NCBI RefSeq assembly: GCF_001552135.1 | Contig: NZ_BCQP01000032.1 | Span: 1-64,000 of the forward strand | From: Actinomadura chibensis NBRC 106107 | GTDB taxonomy: Bacteria > Actinomycetota > Actinomycetes > Streptosporangiales > Streptosporangiaceae | Length of the DNA stretch: 64,000 nt | Reading direction: 5' to 3' | In this document: one piece after another, positions 32,198 to 40,800 of the stretch | How the letters are laid out: every line of letters starts with the position of its first letter | Numbering within the stretch: the stretch's first letter is position 1 | Notes under the pieces: model-generated | Seen by the model: the letters and a program-made list of their open reading frames with translations, nothing else | Databases searched by the model: none | What the model was told of the DNA's origin: nothing | Translations under genes and position numbers: made by a program

Positions 32198-33475
32198 CTA
32201 CAGGTAGCGGAGCCACAGGTAAGGCGTGGCGAGCGCGACCGTGACCAAGGTGACGACGAGGCCGTACCGGGTGAACCGCCAGAAGCTGATCGGCGTGCCG
32301 TTGCGGGCGGCGATCCCGAGGACGACGACGTTCGCGCTGGCGCCGATGGCGGTGGCGTTGCCGCCGAGGTCCGCGCCGAGCGCGAGCGCCCACCACAGGA
32401 CGTGGCCCTCCGTCCCCGGGTGCTGCTGGACGAGGTCCGACACGATCGGGCTCATCGTCGCCACGTAGGGGATGTTGTCCACGATCGCCGACAGCCCGGC
32501 GGACGCCCACAGCAGCAGCATCGACGCGGCGCCGAGCCGGTCTCCGGTCGCGTCCGCCGCCGCCGTGGAGATGTCGTCGATCACCCCGGTCTCGACCAGC
32601 CCGCCGACCATGACGAACAGCCCGGCGAAGAAGACCAGGGTCGGCCACTCGACCTCGCTGAGCGCCTCCTCGGTGGTCACCTTCGTCGCGGCGACGAGCA
32701 GCCCCGCGCCGAGCAGCGCGACGACGGACGGCTCGTAGTGCAGGACGGGGTGCAGCACGAACGCGACCACCACGATCCCGAGGACGGTCAGCCCCTGGAG
32801 CAGGAGGCCCCGGTCGGTGATGGCCTTCCGCTCGTCCAGTTCCATGACCTCGGCGGCGAGCGCCGGGTCGTGGACGAAGGCCGAGCGGAACAGCCACCGG
32901 CACAGCGCGCAGAACACCGCGACCAGCAGGACGACCAGCGGCGCGAGGTGCACCAGGAAGTCGTTGAACGACAGCCCGCCGCGGCTCGCGATGATGATGT
33001 TGGGCGGGTCGCCGACCAGGGTGGCGGTGCCGCCGATGTTGGACGCCATCACCTCCGCGATCAGGTACGGCTCGGACCGCAGCCCGAGCCGGTCGCAGAC
33101 GAGGAACGTCACGGGCGCGACCAGCAGCACGGTGGTCACGTTGTCGAGCAGCGCCGACGCCACCGCCGTGATGACGATCAGCATCACCATCAGCCGGTAG
33201 GGCCGTCCCCGCGCGCGCTTGGCCGCCCAGATCGCGACGAACTCGAACACGCCGGTCCGCCGCAGCACCGAGACGATCACCATCATGCCGAGGAGCAGGA
33301 AGACGACGTTCCAGTCGATGCCGGACTCGGCGGAGAAGAACGCGCCCTCGGCGTCGGTGACGCGCAGGAGCAGCATCAGGCCCGCGCCGCCGAGCGCGAC
33401 CGCCGTCCGGTGCACCCGCTCCGAGGCGATCAGGACGTAGGCGCCGATGAAGACGACGATCGCGGCGACGGCCAA
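32198..33475 (-). CDS. ArsB/NhaD-family ion transporter
   Basis: This 425-residue protein has about 11 membrane helices. It shows the family's two half-repeats: ASALLDNVTTVLLVAPVTF with ATLVGDPPNIIIAS in the first half, and SAIVDNIPYVATMSPIVSD with GGNATAIGASANVVVLG in the second. These Asn/Gly-rich segments define the ion-transporter superfamily that includes ArsB, NhaD and P-protein. The ion or anion carried is unknown; absence of arsR/arsC argues against arsenite. The TTG at 33475 is chosen because GGGAG lies 6 nt upstream. It precedes the PIG-L gene by 20 bp and is probably co-transcribed. Confidence 0.88.
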   Translation of the reverse strand: MAVAAIVVFIGAYVLIASERVHRTAVALGGAGLMLLLRVTDAEGAFFSAESGIDWNVVFLLLGMMVIVSVLRRTGVFEFVAIWAAKRARGRPYRLMVMLIVITAVASALLDNVTTVLLVAPVTFLVCDRLGLRSEPYLIAEVMASNIGGTATLVGDPPNIIIASRGGLSFNDFLVHLAPLVVLLVAVFCALCRWLFRSAFVHDPALAAEVMELDERKAITDRGLLLQGLTVLGIVVVAFVLHPVLHYEPSVVALLGAGLLVAATKVTTEEALSEVEWPTLVFFAGLFVMVGGLVETGVIDDISTAAADATGDRLGAASMLLLWASAGLSAIVDNIPYVATMSPIVSDLVQQHPGTEGHVLWWALALGADLGGNATAIGASANVVVLGIAARNGTPISFWRFTRYGLVVTLVTVALATPYLWLRYL

Positions 33476-33715
33476 CGGTGACTCCCGATCGGCATGCGGA
33501 CGAGGGACCTGCCGACCAGACTTCCCGGCGCACCGCGTCCGACCCTAGCGGCAACGGGCCGCGCCGGGTCGAACCGGGGCCTGGGCGGCGCCAGGCGATG
33601 GTGGGGTTTTGCCTACCCCGATCGGCGTGCTGGGCCCATCCTCCGGCGCGTCCGGCGTCCGTAGCTTCTTTCTCGGAGGCGCCCGGCGAGGGCGCCCGGG
33701 CTGGAGGTAAGGACG

Positions 33716-34513
33716 ATGTTCGGACGCAAGGGACCGGACCCCGCGGGCCAGGCGACCGGTGAGGCGCTTCGGCTGGAGGGCGTCCGGAAGGTGTACGGGA
33801 CGGAGGGCAACCGGGTGGTCGCGCTCGACGGCGTGTCGCTGTCGCTGCCCGCCGGGTCGTTCACGGCGGTGATGGGCCCGTCCGGGTCGGGCAAGAGCAC
33901 GCTGCTGCAGTGCGCGGCGGGGCTCGACCGTCCGACCGAGGGCCGGGTGCTGGTGGACGGCGCCGAGCTGACCGGCGAGAACGAGACGGAGCTGACGAAG
34001 TTCCGCAGGCAGCGGATCGGCTTCGTGTTCCAGCAGTTCAACCTGCTGCCGACGCTGACCGTGCTGCAGAACGTGGTGCTGCCGCTGAAGCTCGCCGGGC
34101 GCAGGGTCGACCGGGAGCTGGCGCGGGAGACGCTCGGCCGGGTCGGACTGGCCGAGCGGCTCGGGCACCTCCCGGCGGAGCTGTCCGGCGGGCAGCAGCA
34201 GCGGGTGGCGATCGCCCGCGCGCTGGTCGCCCGCCCCCGGGTCCTGTTCGCCGACGAGCCGACCGGCGCGCTCGACACCCGCAGCGCCCGGGACGTGCTG
34301 GGCCTGCTGCAGGAGTCGGTGCACATGGCCGGGCAGACGGTGGTCATGGTCACCCACGACCCGGTCGCCGCGTCGTACGCGAACGCGGTGCTGTACCTCG
34401 CCGACGGCCGCATCGTCGGCCACCAGAGCGCGCCGACCGCCGAGGCCGTCGCGGAGCGGATGACGCACCTGGCCGAAGAGGTCGAGCGTCAGCGGACGAT
34501 GGCGGAGGCGTGA
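33716..34513 (+). CDS. MacB/LolD-type ABC transporter ATP-binding protein
   Basis: This 265-residue ATPase has Walker A GPSGSGKST (about residue 52), Q-loop VFQQFNLLPTLTVLQN, signature LSGGQQQRVAIARAL, Walker B VLFADEPTGALD and the H-loop MVTHDP. The wording is typical of mechanotransmission ABC systems that pair with FtsX-like permeases. The N-terminal extension (about 15 residues) is cytoplasmic. The ATG at 33716 has GGAGG 7 nt upstream. The permease gene begins at the end of this gene. There is no adjacent two-component system or membrane-fusion protein. Confidence 0.94.
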   Translation: MFGRKGPDPAGQATGEALRLEGVRKVYGTEGNRVVALDGVSLSLPAGSFTAVMGPSGSGKSTLLQCAAGLDRPTEGRVLVDGAELTGENETELTKFRRQRIGFVFQQFNLLPTLTVLQNVVLPLKLAGRRVDRELARETLGRVGLAERLGHLPAELSGGQQQRVAIARALVARPRVLFADEPTGALDTRSARDVLGLLQESVHMAGQTVVMVTHDPVAASYANAVLYLADGRIVGHQSAPTAEAVAERMTHLAEEVERQRTMAEA

Positions 34514-34515
34514 CG

Positions 34516-35871
34516 ATGCTCGGACTGGCACTTCGCTCGCTGCGCCACCGCACCGGCGCGTTCGCGGCGAGCTTCCTCGCGATGTTCCTCGGCTCGGCGA
34601 TCATCATGGCGTTCGCCTCGATGCTCGACACGGCGCGGGCCAGCGGCGCGACCGGCACGGCCCGGGAGACGCTGACGATCATGGCGAACGTGGTCGGCGG
34701 GTGGGGGCTGCTGCTGTCGGTGTTCGCCGTCGCCTCGACGCTGACGCTCGCCGTCCGGCAGCGGGCGCAGGAGATCGCGCTGCTGAAGAGCGTCGGCGCG
34801 ACCCCGGCGCAGCTCCGCCGGATGATCACCGGTGAGGCGGCGGGGCTCGCCGTCGTGGCTTCGCTGCTCGGGATCGTCCCGGCGATGCTGCTCGGCCGGG
34901 GGCTGCTCGGCCTGCTGCACGGCACCGACCAGGTCCCGTCCGAGATCGGCTACAGCTTCGGCCCGGTCGCGCTGTCGATGGGGATCGGGATCACGCTCGT
35001 GTCCGCGGTCGCCGCCGCGATGATCACGGCGCGCCGGACCACCCGCGTCCGGGTGGCCGAGGCGATGACGGACGCCGCGATCGGCGACGGCCGGATGGGC
35101 CGCAAGCGGACGGTGTTCGCGGTGCTGTTCCTCCTCGCCGCCGTCTGGGAGGGCGTCCTGACCATCACCGTGATGGACGGCAAGGGCAGCGACGCGATGG
35201 CGACCTCCGGCCAGGCCGACATCCTCGCCGCGATCGGGCTGGCGCTGCTCAGCCCGGTGATCATGCGCGGGGCGACGGCGCTGGCGGCCGGGCCGCTGCG
35301 GGCGTTCGGCCCGGCGGGCGAGTTCGCCGCCGCGACGATGCGCCGCCGGACGTCGGCGCTGGCGTCCGCGGTCACCCCGGTCATCCTGTTCGTCGGGACG
35401 GCCGTCGGCACCCTGTTCCTGCAGGCGACCGAGAACGCCGCGATGGACGCCGCCGGGCTCGCCAAGACGGCCGAGCAGAAGAGCATCGAGACGCTCAACT
35501 TCGTCGTCATCGGCATGGTGGTCCTGTTCACCGCGATCATGCTGGTCAACACGCTGATCGCGGCGATCGCGCACCGGCGGCGCGAGTTCGGCCAGACCCG
35601 GCTCGCGGGCGCGACGCCCGGCCAGGTGCTCGCCGCGGTGGGGCTGGAGTCGGCGGTGCTGACGGTCACCGGCGTGCTGTGCGGGACGGTCGCGTCCGTC
35701 TTCACGATCGTCCCGTTCGGGCTCGCCCGGCGCGACTCGGCCACCCCGGACGGCAGCGTCTGGACCTACGTCGCGGTGGTCGCGCTCGCCGCCGTCCTCA
35801 CCGGGGCCACGGCGCACGGCGCGGCGCGCCGCGCGGTGCGGGTCCCGGCGGTCGAGGCGGCGCTGCGCTGA
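34516..35871 (+). CDS. FtsX-like ABC permease (MacB/ABC3 type)
   Basis: This 451-residue permease has eight helices arranged as two FtsX halves. Each has an LRSLRHR/AATMRRR-type entry, an external segment and a triplet of helices around LALRQRAQEIALLKSVGATPAQLRRM-like and HRRREFGQTRLAGATPGQVLA sequences. The extracellular loops are short (about 25 and 40 residues), unlike MacB with its large periplasmic domain, so it resembles antimicrobial-peptide or lipoprotein-type exporters of Gram-positives. ATG 34516 is chosen because GGAGG lies 7 nt upstream; GTG 34510 would give a 4-bp overlap. Substrate is unknown. Confidence 0.9.
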   Translation: MLGLALRSLRHRTGAFAASFLAMFLGSAIIMAFASMLDTARASGATGTARETLTIMANVVGGWGLLLSVFAVASTLTLAVRQRAQEIALLKSVGATPAQLRRMITGEAAGLAVVASLLGIVPAMLLGRGLLGLLHGTDQVPSEIGYSFGPVALSMGIGITLVSAVAAAMITARRTTRVRVAEAMTDAAIGDGRMGRKRTVFAVLFLLAAVWEGVLTITVMDGKGSDAMATSGQADILAAIGLALLSPVIMRGATALAAGPLRAFGPAGEFAAATMRRRTSALASAVTPVILFVGTAVGTLFLQATENAAMDAAGLAKTAEQKSIETLNFVVIGMVVLFTAIMLVNTLIAAIAHRRREFGQTRLAGATPGQVLAAVGLESAVLTVTGVLCGTVASVFTIVPFGLARRDSATPDGSVWTYVAVVALAAVLTGATAHGAARRAVRVPAVEAALR

Positions 35872-35925
35872 CCCGGACGGGCGGGCGGCCCGGTTGTGCT
35901 CCGCGTGGGTGCTCATCCATACTGG

Positions 35926-35937
35926 GTGAGCACTCAC
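35926..35937. promoter_or_regulatory. Candidate TetR-type operator before the 7-TM protein
   Basis: GTGAG-CA-CTCAC is a perfect inverted repeat located 18 bp upstream of the ATG at 35956, and the flanking sequence extends it to TGGGTGAGCACTCACTCA. The TGAGTGAG half resembles TetR-family operators. No TetR gene is adjacent. Confidence 0.4.
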
Positions 35938-35955
35938 TCATTTCTGGGAGGGGAC

Positions 35956-36777
35956 ATGGCCGGTTCGGTGGGGGTTCCGCGCGGGCTGCCGGTGGCGGAC
36001 GCGCTCCGCGGCCTGCGGTCGGCCTGGACCGGCGGACGCCGGGTCGAGCGCGTCGCCTACGCCGTCGGGGCCGCGCTCTTCCTCTCGGGCCTGCTGCACC
36101 TCGTCGTCTTCGCCGTGGACGGCGGCCCCTGGACGGGCCCCGTCTCCTGGCGCAAGCCCGTCACGTTCGGGCTGTCGTTCGGGCTGACGCTCGTCACCAT
36201 CGCGTGGGTCGGGTCGTTCGTCCGGCTCGGCGAGCGGGCGCGCACCGTGCTGGTCGGGGTGTTCGCGGCCGACTGCGTCGTCGAGGTCACGCTGATCACC
36301 GTCCAGGCGTGGCGGCGGGTGCCGTCGCACTTCAACATGGAGACGACCCTCGACACAGTGATCACGCGGATGCTGGCGGCCGGCGGTGGCGTCCTCATCG
36401 TCACGCTGGTGACGCTCGCGGTCGCCGCGTTCCGGGCGAACCCGGGGACGGCGCCGAGCATGCGGCTCGCCGTCCGGTCCGGGTTCGCGGCGCTGATGCT
36501 CGCGCTGGCGTCCGGCGGCGCGATGATCGCCCGCGGCGTCGCGAAGGTCGAGTCGGGGGACCAGCAGGCGGCCTACCACGTCGTCGCGGCGCTGAAGCCC
36601 GCGCACTTCGTGACGATGCACGCGATCCTCGTCCTGCCGCTGCTGGCGTGGCTGCTCACGTTCACCGCGCTGCCCGAGCCGCGGCGCGTGCGGGTCGTCG
36701 CGGCGGCGTCGGGCGCGTACTGGGCCGTGGCGGGGGTCGTGATCGCGGTGTCCGCCGTCCGTTTCATGATCACCTGA
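35956..36777 (+). CDS. Seven-helix membrane protein of unknown function
   Basis: This 273-residue integral membrane protein has about seven helices after a soluble N-terminus of about 28 residues. Helices hold or flank several histidines (LSGLLHLVVFAVD, PAHFVTMHAILVLPLLAW) and there is a conserved-looking WRKPVTFGLSFGLTLVTIAW. The pattern (His on helices 1 and 6) is reminiscent of haem or metal-binding membrane proteins, but no family is recognised. The ATG at 35956 has GGGAGGGG 4-5 nt upstream. It is monocistronic, between the ABC pair and the flippase, with an inverted repeat in its promoter region. Confidence 0.8.
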   Translation: MAGSVGVPRGLPVADALRGLRSAWTGGRRVERVAYAVGAALFLSGLLHLVVFAVDGGPWTGPVSWRKPVTFGLSFGLTLVTIAWVGSFVRLGERARTVLVGVFAADCVVEVTLITVQAWRRVPSHFNMETTLDTVITRMLAAGGGVLIVTLVTLAVAAFRANPGTAPSMRLAVRSGFAALMLALASGGAMIARGVAKVESGDQQAAYHVVAALKPAHFVTMHAILVLPLLAWLLTFTALPEPRRVRVVAAASGAYWAVAGVVIAVSAVRFMIT

Positions 36778-36832
36778 AACCGTCCGCCCCGGGCGCCCGG
36801 CGGGCATACTGGCGCCCCTGGGGGTGGTGCCG

Positions 36833-38680
36833 ATGACCGAGGGCGAGCCGGACACCGGGCCGGACACCGGGCCGGACACCGGGCCGGACACCGGGCGCGG
36901 CAGGGGCCGCCCCCTCATGCCGGGGGTCTTCGACGAGGCGGAGCGCGCCGAGCCGCCCGGCGAGCCGGAGCCCGGCCTCGTCCCGGTCCGCGACCCGGAC
37001 GGCGTCGGCGACCCGGGCCCCGCCGTCCGGCCCGGCTCCGAGCGCACCGAGATCGGCGGCGCCGGGGCCGCCGCGCCGCGGGGCGTCGCGCGCTCCAGCG
37101 CCGTCATGGCGATCGGGACGTTCTTCTCCCGCCTCACCGGCTTCCTGCGCACGGTCGTGATCGGCGCGGCGCTCGGCACCGCGCTGCTCGGCGACGCCTA
37201 CAAGGCCGCCGAGATGGTCCCCTACACCGTCTACGAGCTGCTGCTCGGCGGGCTGCTGGCCAGCGTGTTCGTCCCGTTCCTCGTCAAACGGCGGCTCGCG
37301 GACGCCGACGGCGGCGCGGCCACCGAGCGGCGGCTGCTCGGCGTCGTGCTACTCGCGCTCGCCGTGCTGACGGTCGTCGCCGTCCTCGCCGCGGGACCGC
37401 TGGTCTCCCTCTACGCGGGCGCGTACACGGGGCGGCAGCGCGAGGTCACCGTCCTGCTCACCCGCCTCCTGCTGCTGCAGATCTTCTTCATCGGCGTCAG
37501 CGGGCTGGCGAGCACGATGCTGAACGTCCGGCAGCGGTTCGGCGCGCCGATGTGGGCGCCGGTCGTCAACAACGTCGTCACGATGGGCGCGGGCCTGCTG
37601 TTCCTCTGGGTCGCCGGACGCGGCCGGACCCCGAACACCGTCACCGACGCGCAGCTCACGCTCATGGGCCTCGGGTCGGCGTTCGGGACGGTCGCGCAGA
37701 GCGCCGTCCTCGCCTGGACGCTGCGGCGCGCCGGGTTCCGCTGGCGGCCGCGCCTCGACCTGCGGGGGTCCGGCCTCGGCGAGGCGGCCCGCACCGCGGT
37801 CTGGATGCTGGTCTACGTCGTGGTCATGCAGGTCGGCGTCCTCATCACCGCGAACGTCGCGACCCGGGCCGGGCACCGCGCCCCGGGCGGCGGCAACGGG
37901 ATCGCCACCTACTCGTTCGCGCTCGTCGTGTTCCAGCTCCCGTACGCGGTCGTCGCGGTGTCGGTGATCACGGCGCTGCTGCCGCGGATGAGCGCGCACG
38001 TCGCCACCGGGCGGCGCGACCTCGTCCGCGACGACTTCTCGCGCGGGCTGCGGCTGGCGTGCGCGCTGCTCGTCCCGCTGTGGCTCGGCATGCTGGTGTT
38101 CGCCGTCCCCGGGTCGGTGGTGCTGTTCGCCCACGGCAGCCTGACCGAGGACGGGGCGCACCGCATCGGGACCGCCCTCATGGTGTTCGCGTTCGCCGTG
38201 CTGCCGTTCACGCTGCACCAGCTCCTCATGCGCGTGTTCTACGCGCTCGGCGACACGCGGACGCCGGGGCTGATCGCCGTCCCGGCCGGGGTCGCGCAGG
38301 GCGTCACCGCGTTCGCGCTGCTGGAGTTCCTCCCGGCCCGGCGGGTCGTGGTCTGGCTGCCCGCCGCGTACGGGCTGTTCTACGTGGTCGGCGGCATCGG
38401 GGCCGCGCTGGTGCTGCGCCGCCGCCTCGGCGGGCTGGACGGGCGGCGGATCTCCCGCGCGCTCGTCCGGCTGCACATGGCCGCGCTGCCCGCGCTCGCG
38501 TTCGCGGCGGCGGCCGTCTGGAGCTTCGGGCGGCTGCCCGCCGGACGGCTGTCGGACCTGCTCGCCGTCGTCGTCGGCGGGCTCGGCGGCGGCGCGCTCT
38601 ACGTGGTCGCGGCGCGGGTGATGCGCGTCCCGGAGATCGGCTACTTCACCTCGATCGCCGCCGCGCGCCTGCGCCGCTGA
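36833..38680 (+). CDS. MurJ/MviN-type lipid II flippase (paralogue)
   Basis: This 615-residue MOP-superfamily flippase has 14 predicted helices from about residue 85. The first helix region is MAIGTFFSRLTGFLRTVVIG. The central portal Arg/Asp residues (TGFLR, GDAYKAAEMVPYTVYELL) and GVSGLASTMLNVRQRFGAPM follow. The cytoplasmic N-terminus of about 80 residues holds four copies of a 12-bp repeat encoding Pro-Asp-Thr-Gly. It lacks the kinase-like C-terminal region of mycobacterial MviN and is not beside trxB/parB, so it is probably a paralogue. Start: ATG 36833; GTG 36824 or 36827 are alternatives. The 3' end overlaps the convergent MFS gene by 35 bp. Confidence 0.9.
   Translation: MTEGEPDTGPDTGPDTGPDTGRGRGRPLMPGVFDEAERAEPPGEPEPGLVPVRDPDGVGDPGPAVRPGSERTEIGGAGAAAPRGVARSSAVMAIGTFFSRLTGFLRTVVIGAALGTALLGDAYKAAEMVPYTVYELLLGGLLASVFVPFLVKRRLADADGGAATERRLLGVVLLALAVLTVVAVLAAGPLVSLYAGAYTGRQREVTVLLTRLLLLQIFFIGVSGLASTMLNVRQRFGAPMWAPVVNNVVTMGAGLLFLWVAGRGRTPNTVTDAQLTLMGLGSAFGTVAQSAVLAWTLRRAGFRWRPRLDLRGSGLGEAARTAVWMLVYVVVMQVGVLITANVATRAGHRAPGGGNGIATYSFALVVFQLPYAVVAVSVITALLPRMSAHVATGRRDLVRDDFSRGLRLACALLVPLWLGMLVFAVPGSVVLFAHGSLTEDGAHRIGTALMVFAFAVLPFTLHQLLMRVFYALGDTRTPGLIAVPAGVAQGVTAFALLEFLPARRVVVWLPAAYGLFYVVGGIGAALVLRRRLGGLDGRRISRALVRLHMAALPALAFAAAAVWSFGRLPAGRLSDLLAVVVGGLGGGALYVVAARVMRVPEIGYFTSIAAARLRR
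36850..36896 (+). repeat. 12-bp tandem repeat inside the flippase gene
   Basis: GGACACCGGGCC is repeated at 36850, 36862 and 36874, with a fourth copy (one base short) at 36886-36896. The period keeps the frame and encodes Asp-Thr-Gly-Pro. Copy number changes would alter the length of the cytoplasmic tail without breaking the gene. Confidence 0.95.
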
Positions 38681-40181
38681 ACGGCCGAGCCGCTGAGACC
38701 GCGCGGGCCCGGCGGGGGAGGAGGAACGCCACCGGGAACGCGGCGGCGGTGAGGAGGAGCGTCAGCTCCGCGACCCGCTTCGCGGCCTCCAGCGCGGCGG
38801 CGGGGTCGAAGTGCCCGGCCGCCGGGGCGCCGACCGCGCCGAAGAACACCGTGCCGAGGACGGCGATCCCGAGCGACGCGCCGAGCTGCTGGATCGACTC
38901 CAGCGCCGCCGACGCCGACCCGACCTCGTGGTCGGCGATGCCCGCGACGATGATGTCGAACAGCGGGACGAAGATCATGCCCATCCCGGCGCCGAAGACC
39001 AGCAGCGGGGCGGCGAGGTGCCAGCCGGTCAGGCCCGTCCCGGCCGTCTCGAACACCGCGTACAGCCCGCCGAGCCCGGCGGCCATCATGACCAGGCCGA
39101 TGTGCAGGATCGTCCGGCCGAGCCGGGTCATCGCCATCCCGCTGAACGCCGACCCGGCGAACGCGCCGATCGCCCAGGACGACATCGCGAGGCTCGCGGC
39201 GAGCGGCGTGTAGCCGAGGCCGAGCTGCAGGAACAGGCCGACGGCGAGGGAGAAGCCGGTGATCGTCCCGAAGAAGACGACGACGAACAGCACGCCGGAG
39301 GAGTAGGACCGGTTCGCGAACACCGACAGGCGGAGCAGCGGCGTCCCGCCCCGGCGGGAGCGGCGGAGCTGGTGCAGCGCGAACAGGGCGAGGACGGGAA
39401 CCGAACCGGCGAGCACGGCCAGCGTCCAGGCGGGCCAGCCGAGCTCGCGTCCCTGGACGAGCGGGTACACGAGCATGCTCATGCCGAGCCCGCCGAGCAG
39501 CATGCCGGTGGCGTCCAGCCCGCCGGAGCGGTCGGCGGCGGACGGGGCGGGCAGCACCCGGGCGCCCATGACCAGCGCGTACGCGCCGACCGGCAGGTTG
39601 ATCAGGAAGATCGCGCGCCAGCCGGAGCCGAGCAGGTCGGCGTCCACCAGCAGCCCGGCGAGCACCGGGCCGAGGATCGTGGCGAGCCCGATCACCGGGC
39701 CGAACAGCGCGAACGCCTTGCCCATGTCCTTCGCGCCGAACAGGTCGCGGATGAGCCCGAAGCACTGCGGCACCATCACCGCCGCGCACAGCCCCTGCGC
39801 GACCCGGGCGGCGATCAGGCTCTCCGGCGACCAGGCGAGCGCGCAGAGCGCCGAGGTGGCGAGGAACCCGGCCGCGCCGGCCAGCAGGACGGGCCTGCGG
39901 CCGAACATGTCGCCGAGCCGCCCGCCGGTGAGCAGCGCGACGGCGAGCGCGAGCGTGTACCCGGCGGCCATCCACTGGAGCGCGGAGTAGGACCCGCCGA
40001 GGTCCGCGCGGATGGCGGGCGCGGCCACGTTCACCACGGTCGAGTCGAGGAGGTTCAGCAGGGTCGCGGCCAGGATCGCCGAGAGGCCGAGCCAGCGGCG
40101 CGGGTGCGGCCGCGGGCCGCTGTCCGGACGGGTCCCGGGCGCTGCGGGCGCCGCGGCCGGGGTGTCGAGGGTGGCGGTCAT
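38646..40181 (-). CDS. MFS drug-resistance transporter (EmrB/QacA, 14-TMS type)
   Basis: This 511-residue exporter has motif A GGRLGDMFGRRPVLL, the motif C-like region GPVIGLATILGPVLAG and LDSTVVNVAAPAI in helix 1. It has about 14 helices; the last external loop is short. Wording such as LVYPLVQGRELGWPAWT is shared with the second exporter at 57826-59532, so the two are paralogues. The ATG at 40181 has GGAAGGAAG upstream. The 3' end runs 35 bp into the flippase gene on the other strand. Transcription starts from a promoter with two operators (40203-40250), implying tight induction; the substrate is unknown and no regulator gene is adjacent. Confidence 0.94.
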   Translation of the reverse strand: MTATLDTPAAAPAAPGTRPDSGPRPHPRRWLGLSAILAATLLNLLDSTVVNVAAPAIRADLGGSYSALQWMAAGYTLALAVALLTGGRLGDMFGRRPVLLAGAAGFLATSALCALAWSPESLIAARVAQGLCAAVMVPQCFGLIRDLFGAKDMGKAFALFGPVIGLATILGPVLAGLLVDADLLGSGWRAIFLINLPVGAYALVMGARVLPAPSAADRSGGLDATGMLLGGLGMSMLVYPLVQGRELGWPAWTLAVLAGSVPVLALFALHQLRRSRRGGTPLLRLSVFANRSYSSGVLFVVVFFGTITGFSLAVGLFLQLGLGYTPLAASLAMSSWAIGAFAGSAFSGMAMTRLGRTILHIGLVMMAAGLGGLYAVFETAGTGLTGWHLAAPLLVFGAGMGMIFVPLFDIIVAGIADHEVGSASAALESIQQLGASLGIAVLGTVFFGAVGAPAAGHFDPAAALEAAKRVAELTLLLTAAAFPVAFLLPRRARAVSAARPFSGAGARRRSR

Positions 40182-40202
40182 GGCTCTTCCTTCCGTCTGG
40201 AG

Positions 40203-40250
40203 CGGAATGCTCTGTTCCGATAGTAGCAGAACGGAATGGTCCATTCCAAT
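40203..40250 (-). promoter_or_regulatory. Promoter flanked by two operators for the MFS exporter
   Basis: On the minus strand TTGGAA (40244-40249) and TACTAT (40220-40225) are spaced 18 bp. Two 19-bp sites, CGGAATGCTCTGTTCCGAT (40203-40221) and CGGAATGGTCCATTCCAAT (40232-40250), share GGAA-N7-TTCC and lie 29 bp apart. One covers the -35, the other the end of the -10 and the start point: a TetR/MarR-type repression layout. Confidence 0.75.
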
Positions 40251-40311
40251 AGCTGACCGGGAAGCCATGCCGGGATGGCGGCAAGGGGGTCCGATTCGTC
40301 CGGTCATGCCA

Positions 40312-40324
40312 TACGCTTCGAACC
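40312..40324 (+). promoter_or_regulatory. Leaderless-type -10 box of the OB-fold gene
   Basis: TACGCT at 40312-40317 lies 7 nt before the ATG at 40325 and no Shine-Dalgarno is present, which fits leaderless transcription. Confidence 0.55.
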
Positions 40325-40771
40325 ATGGACGAGGTTTCCGCCGGCACACCCCAGGGCGCCGGGCCCGGACGGCGCGGGCGCGGCCGCGGCGACCGGCCGC
40401 CGGCCAAGGGCGGCGGCCTGCGGCGCTTCCTGCGCCGGATGGCGTCGAGCACGGCCGAGCTGGAGGCCGAGGAGCTGCAGCGGACCTCGGGCGACGAGGG
40501 CGCGACGCCGATCACCGAGTGCGGCGAGCGCACGCGGCACTGCGTGGCCGGTACGCTGCGTACGGTGACGCTCCGGCCGCGGGGCGGCGCCCCGGCGCTG
40601 GAGGCCGAGCTGTACGACGGCACCGACGTGATCAGCCTGGTGTGGCTCGGCCGCCGCAAGATCGCCGGCATCGACCCCGGCCGCATGCTGCGCGCCGAGG
40701 GGCTGGTGAGCGTCCAGGACGGGCGCAAGGTGATGTTCAATCCGCGATACGAGCTGCGCGGCGGTTCCTGA
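40325..40771 (+). CDS. OB-fold nucleic-acid-binding domain protein
   Basis: This 148-residue protein has a Gly/Arg-rich N-terminus (GRRGRGRGDRPPAKGGGLRR), a helix rich in Glu (TAELEAEELQR) and a C-terminal OB-fold (about 75-148; VAGTLRTVTLRPRG, AELYDGTDVISLVWLGRR, GRMLRAEGLVSVQDGRKVMF). Mycobacterial Rv2694c-type proteins sit in this same place between the dut operon and DUF3159. It probably binds single-stranded nucleic acid; function is unproven. The ATG at 40325 is preceded by a leaderless-type promoter. The stop is closely followed by DUF3159. Confidence 0.9.
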   Translation: MDEVSAGTPQGAGPGRRGRGRGDRPPAKGGGLRRFLRRMASSTAELEAEELQRTSGDEGATPITECGERTRHCVAGTLRTVTLRPRGGAPALEAELYDGTDVISLVWLGRRKIAGIDPGRMLRAEGLVSVQDGRKVMFNPRYELRGGS

Positions 40772-40800
40772 TGCCGCGGCCGGCGGCCGGGAGTGGCGAC

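Noticed and set aside
32198..33475. Arsenite efflux operon
   Set aside because: The permease is of the ArsB/NhaD superfamily, but no ArsR, ArsC or other arsenic gene is nearby.
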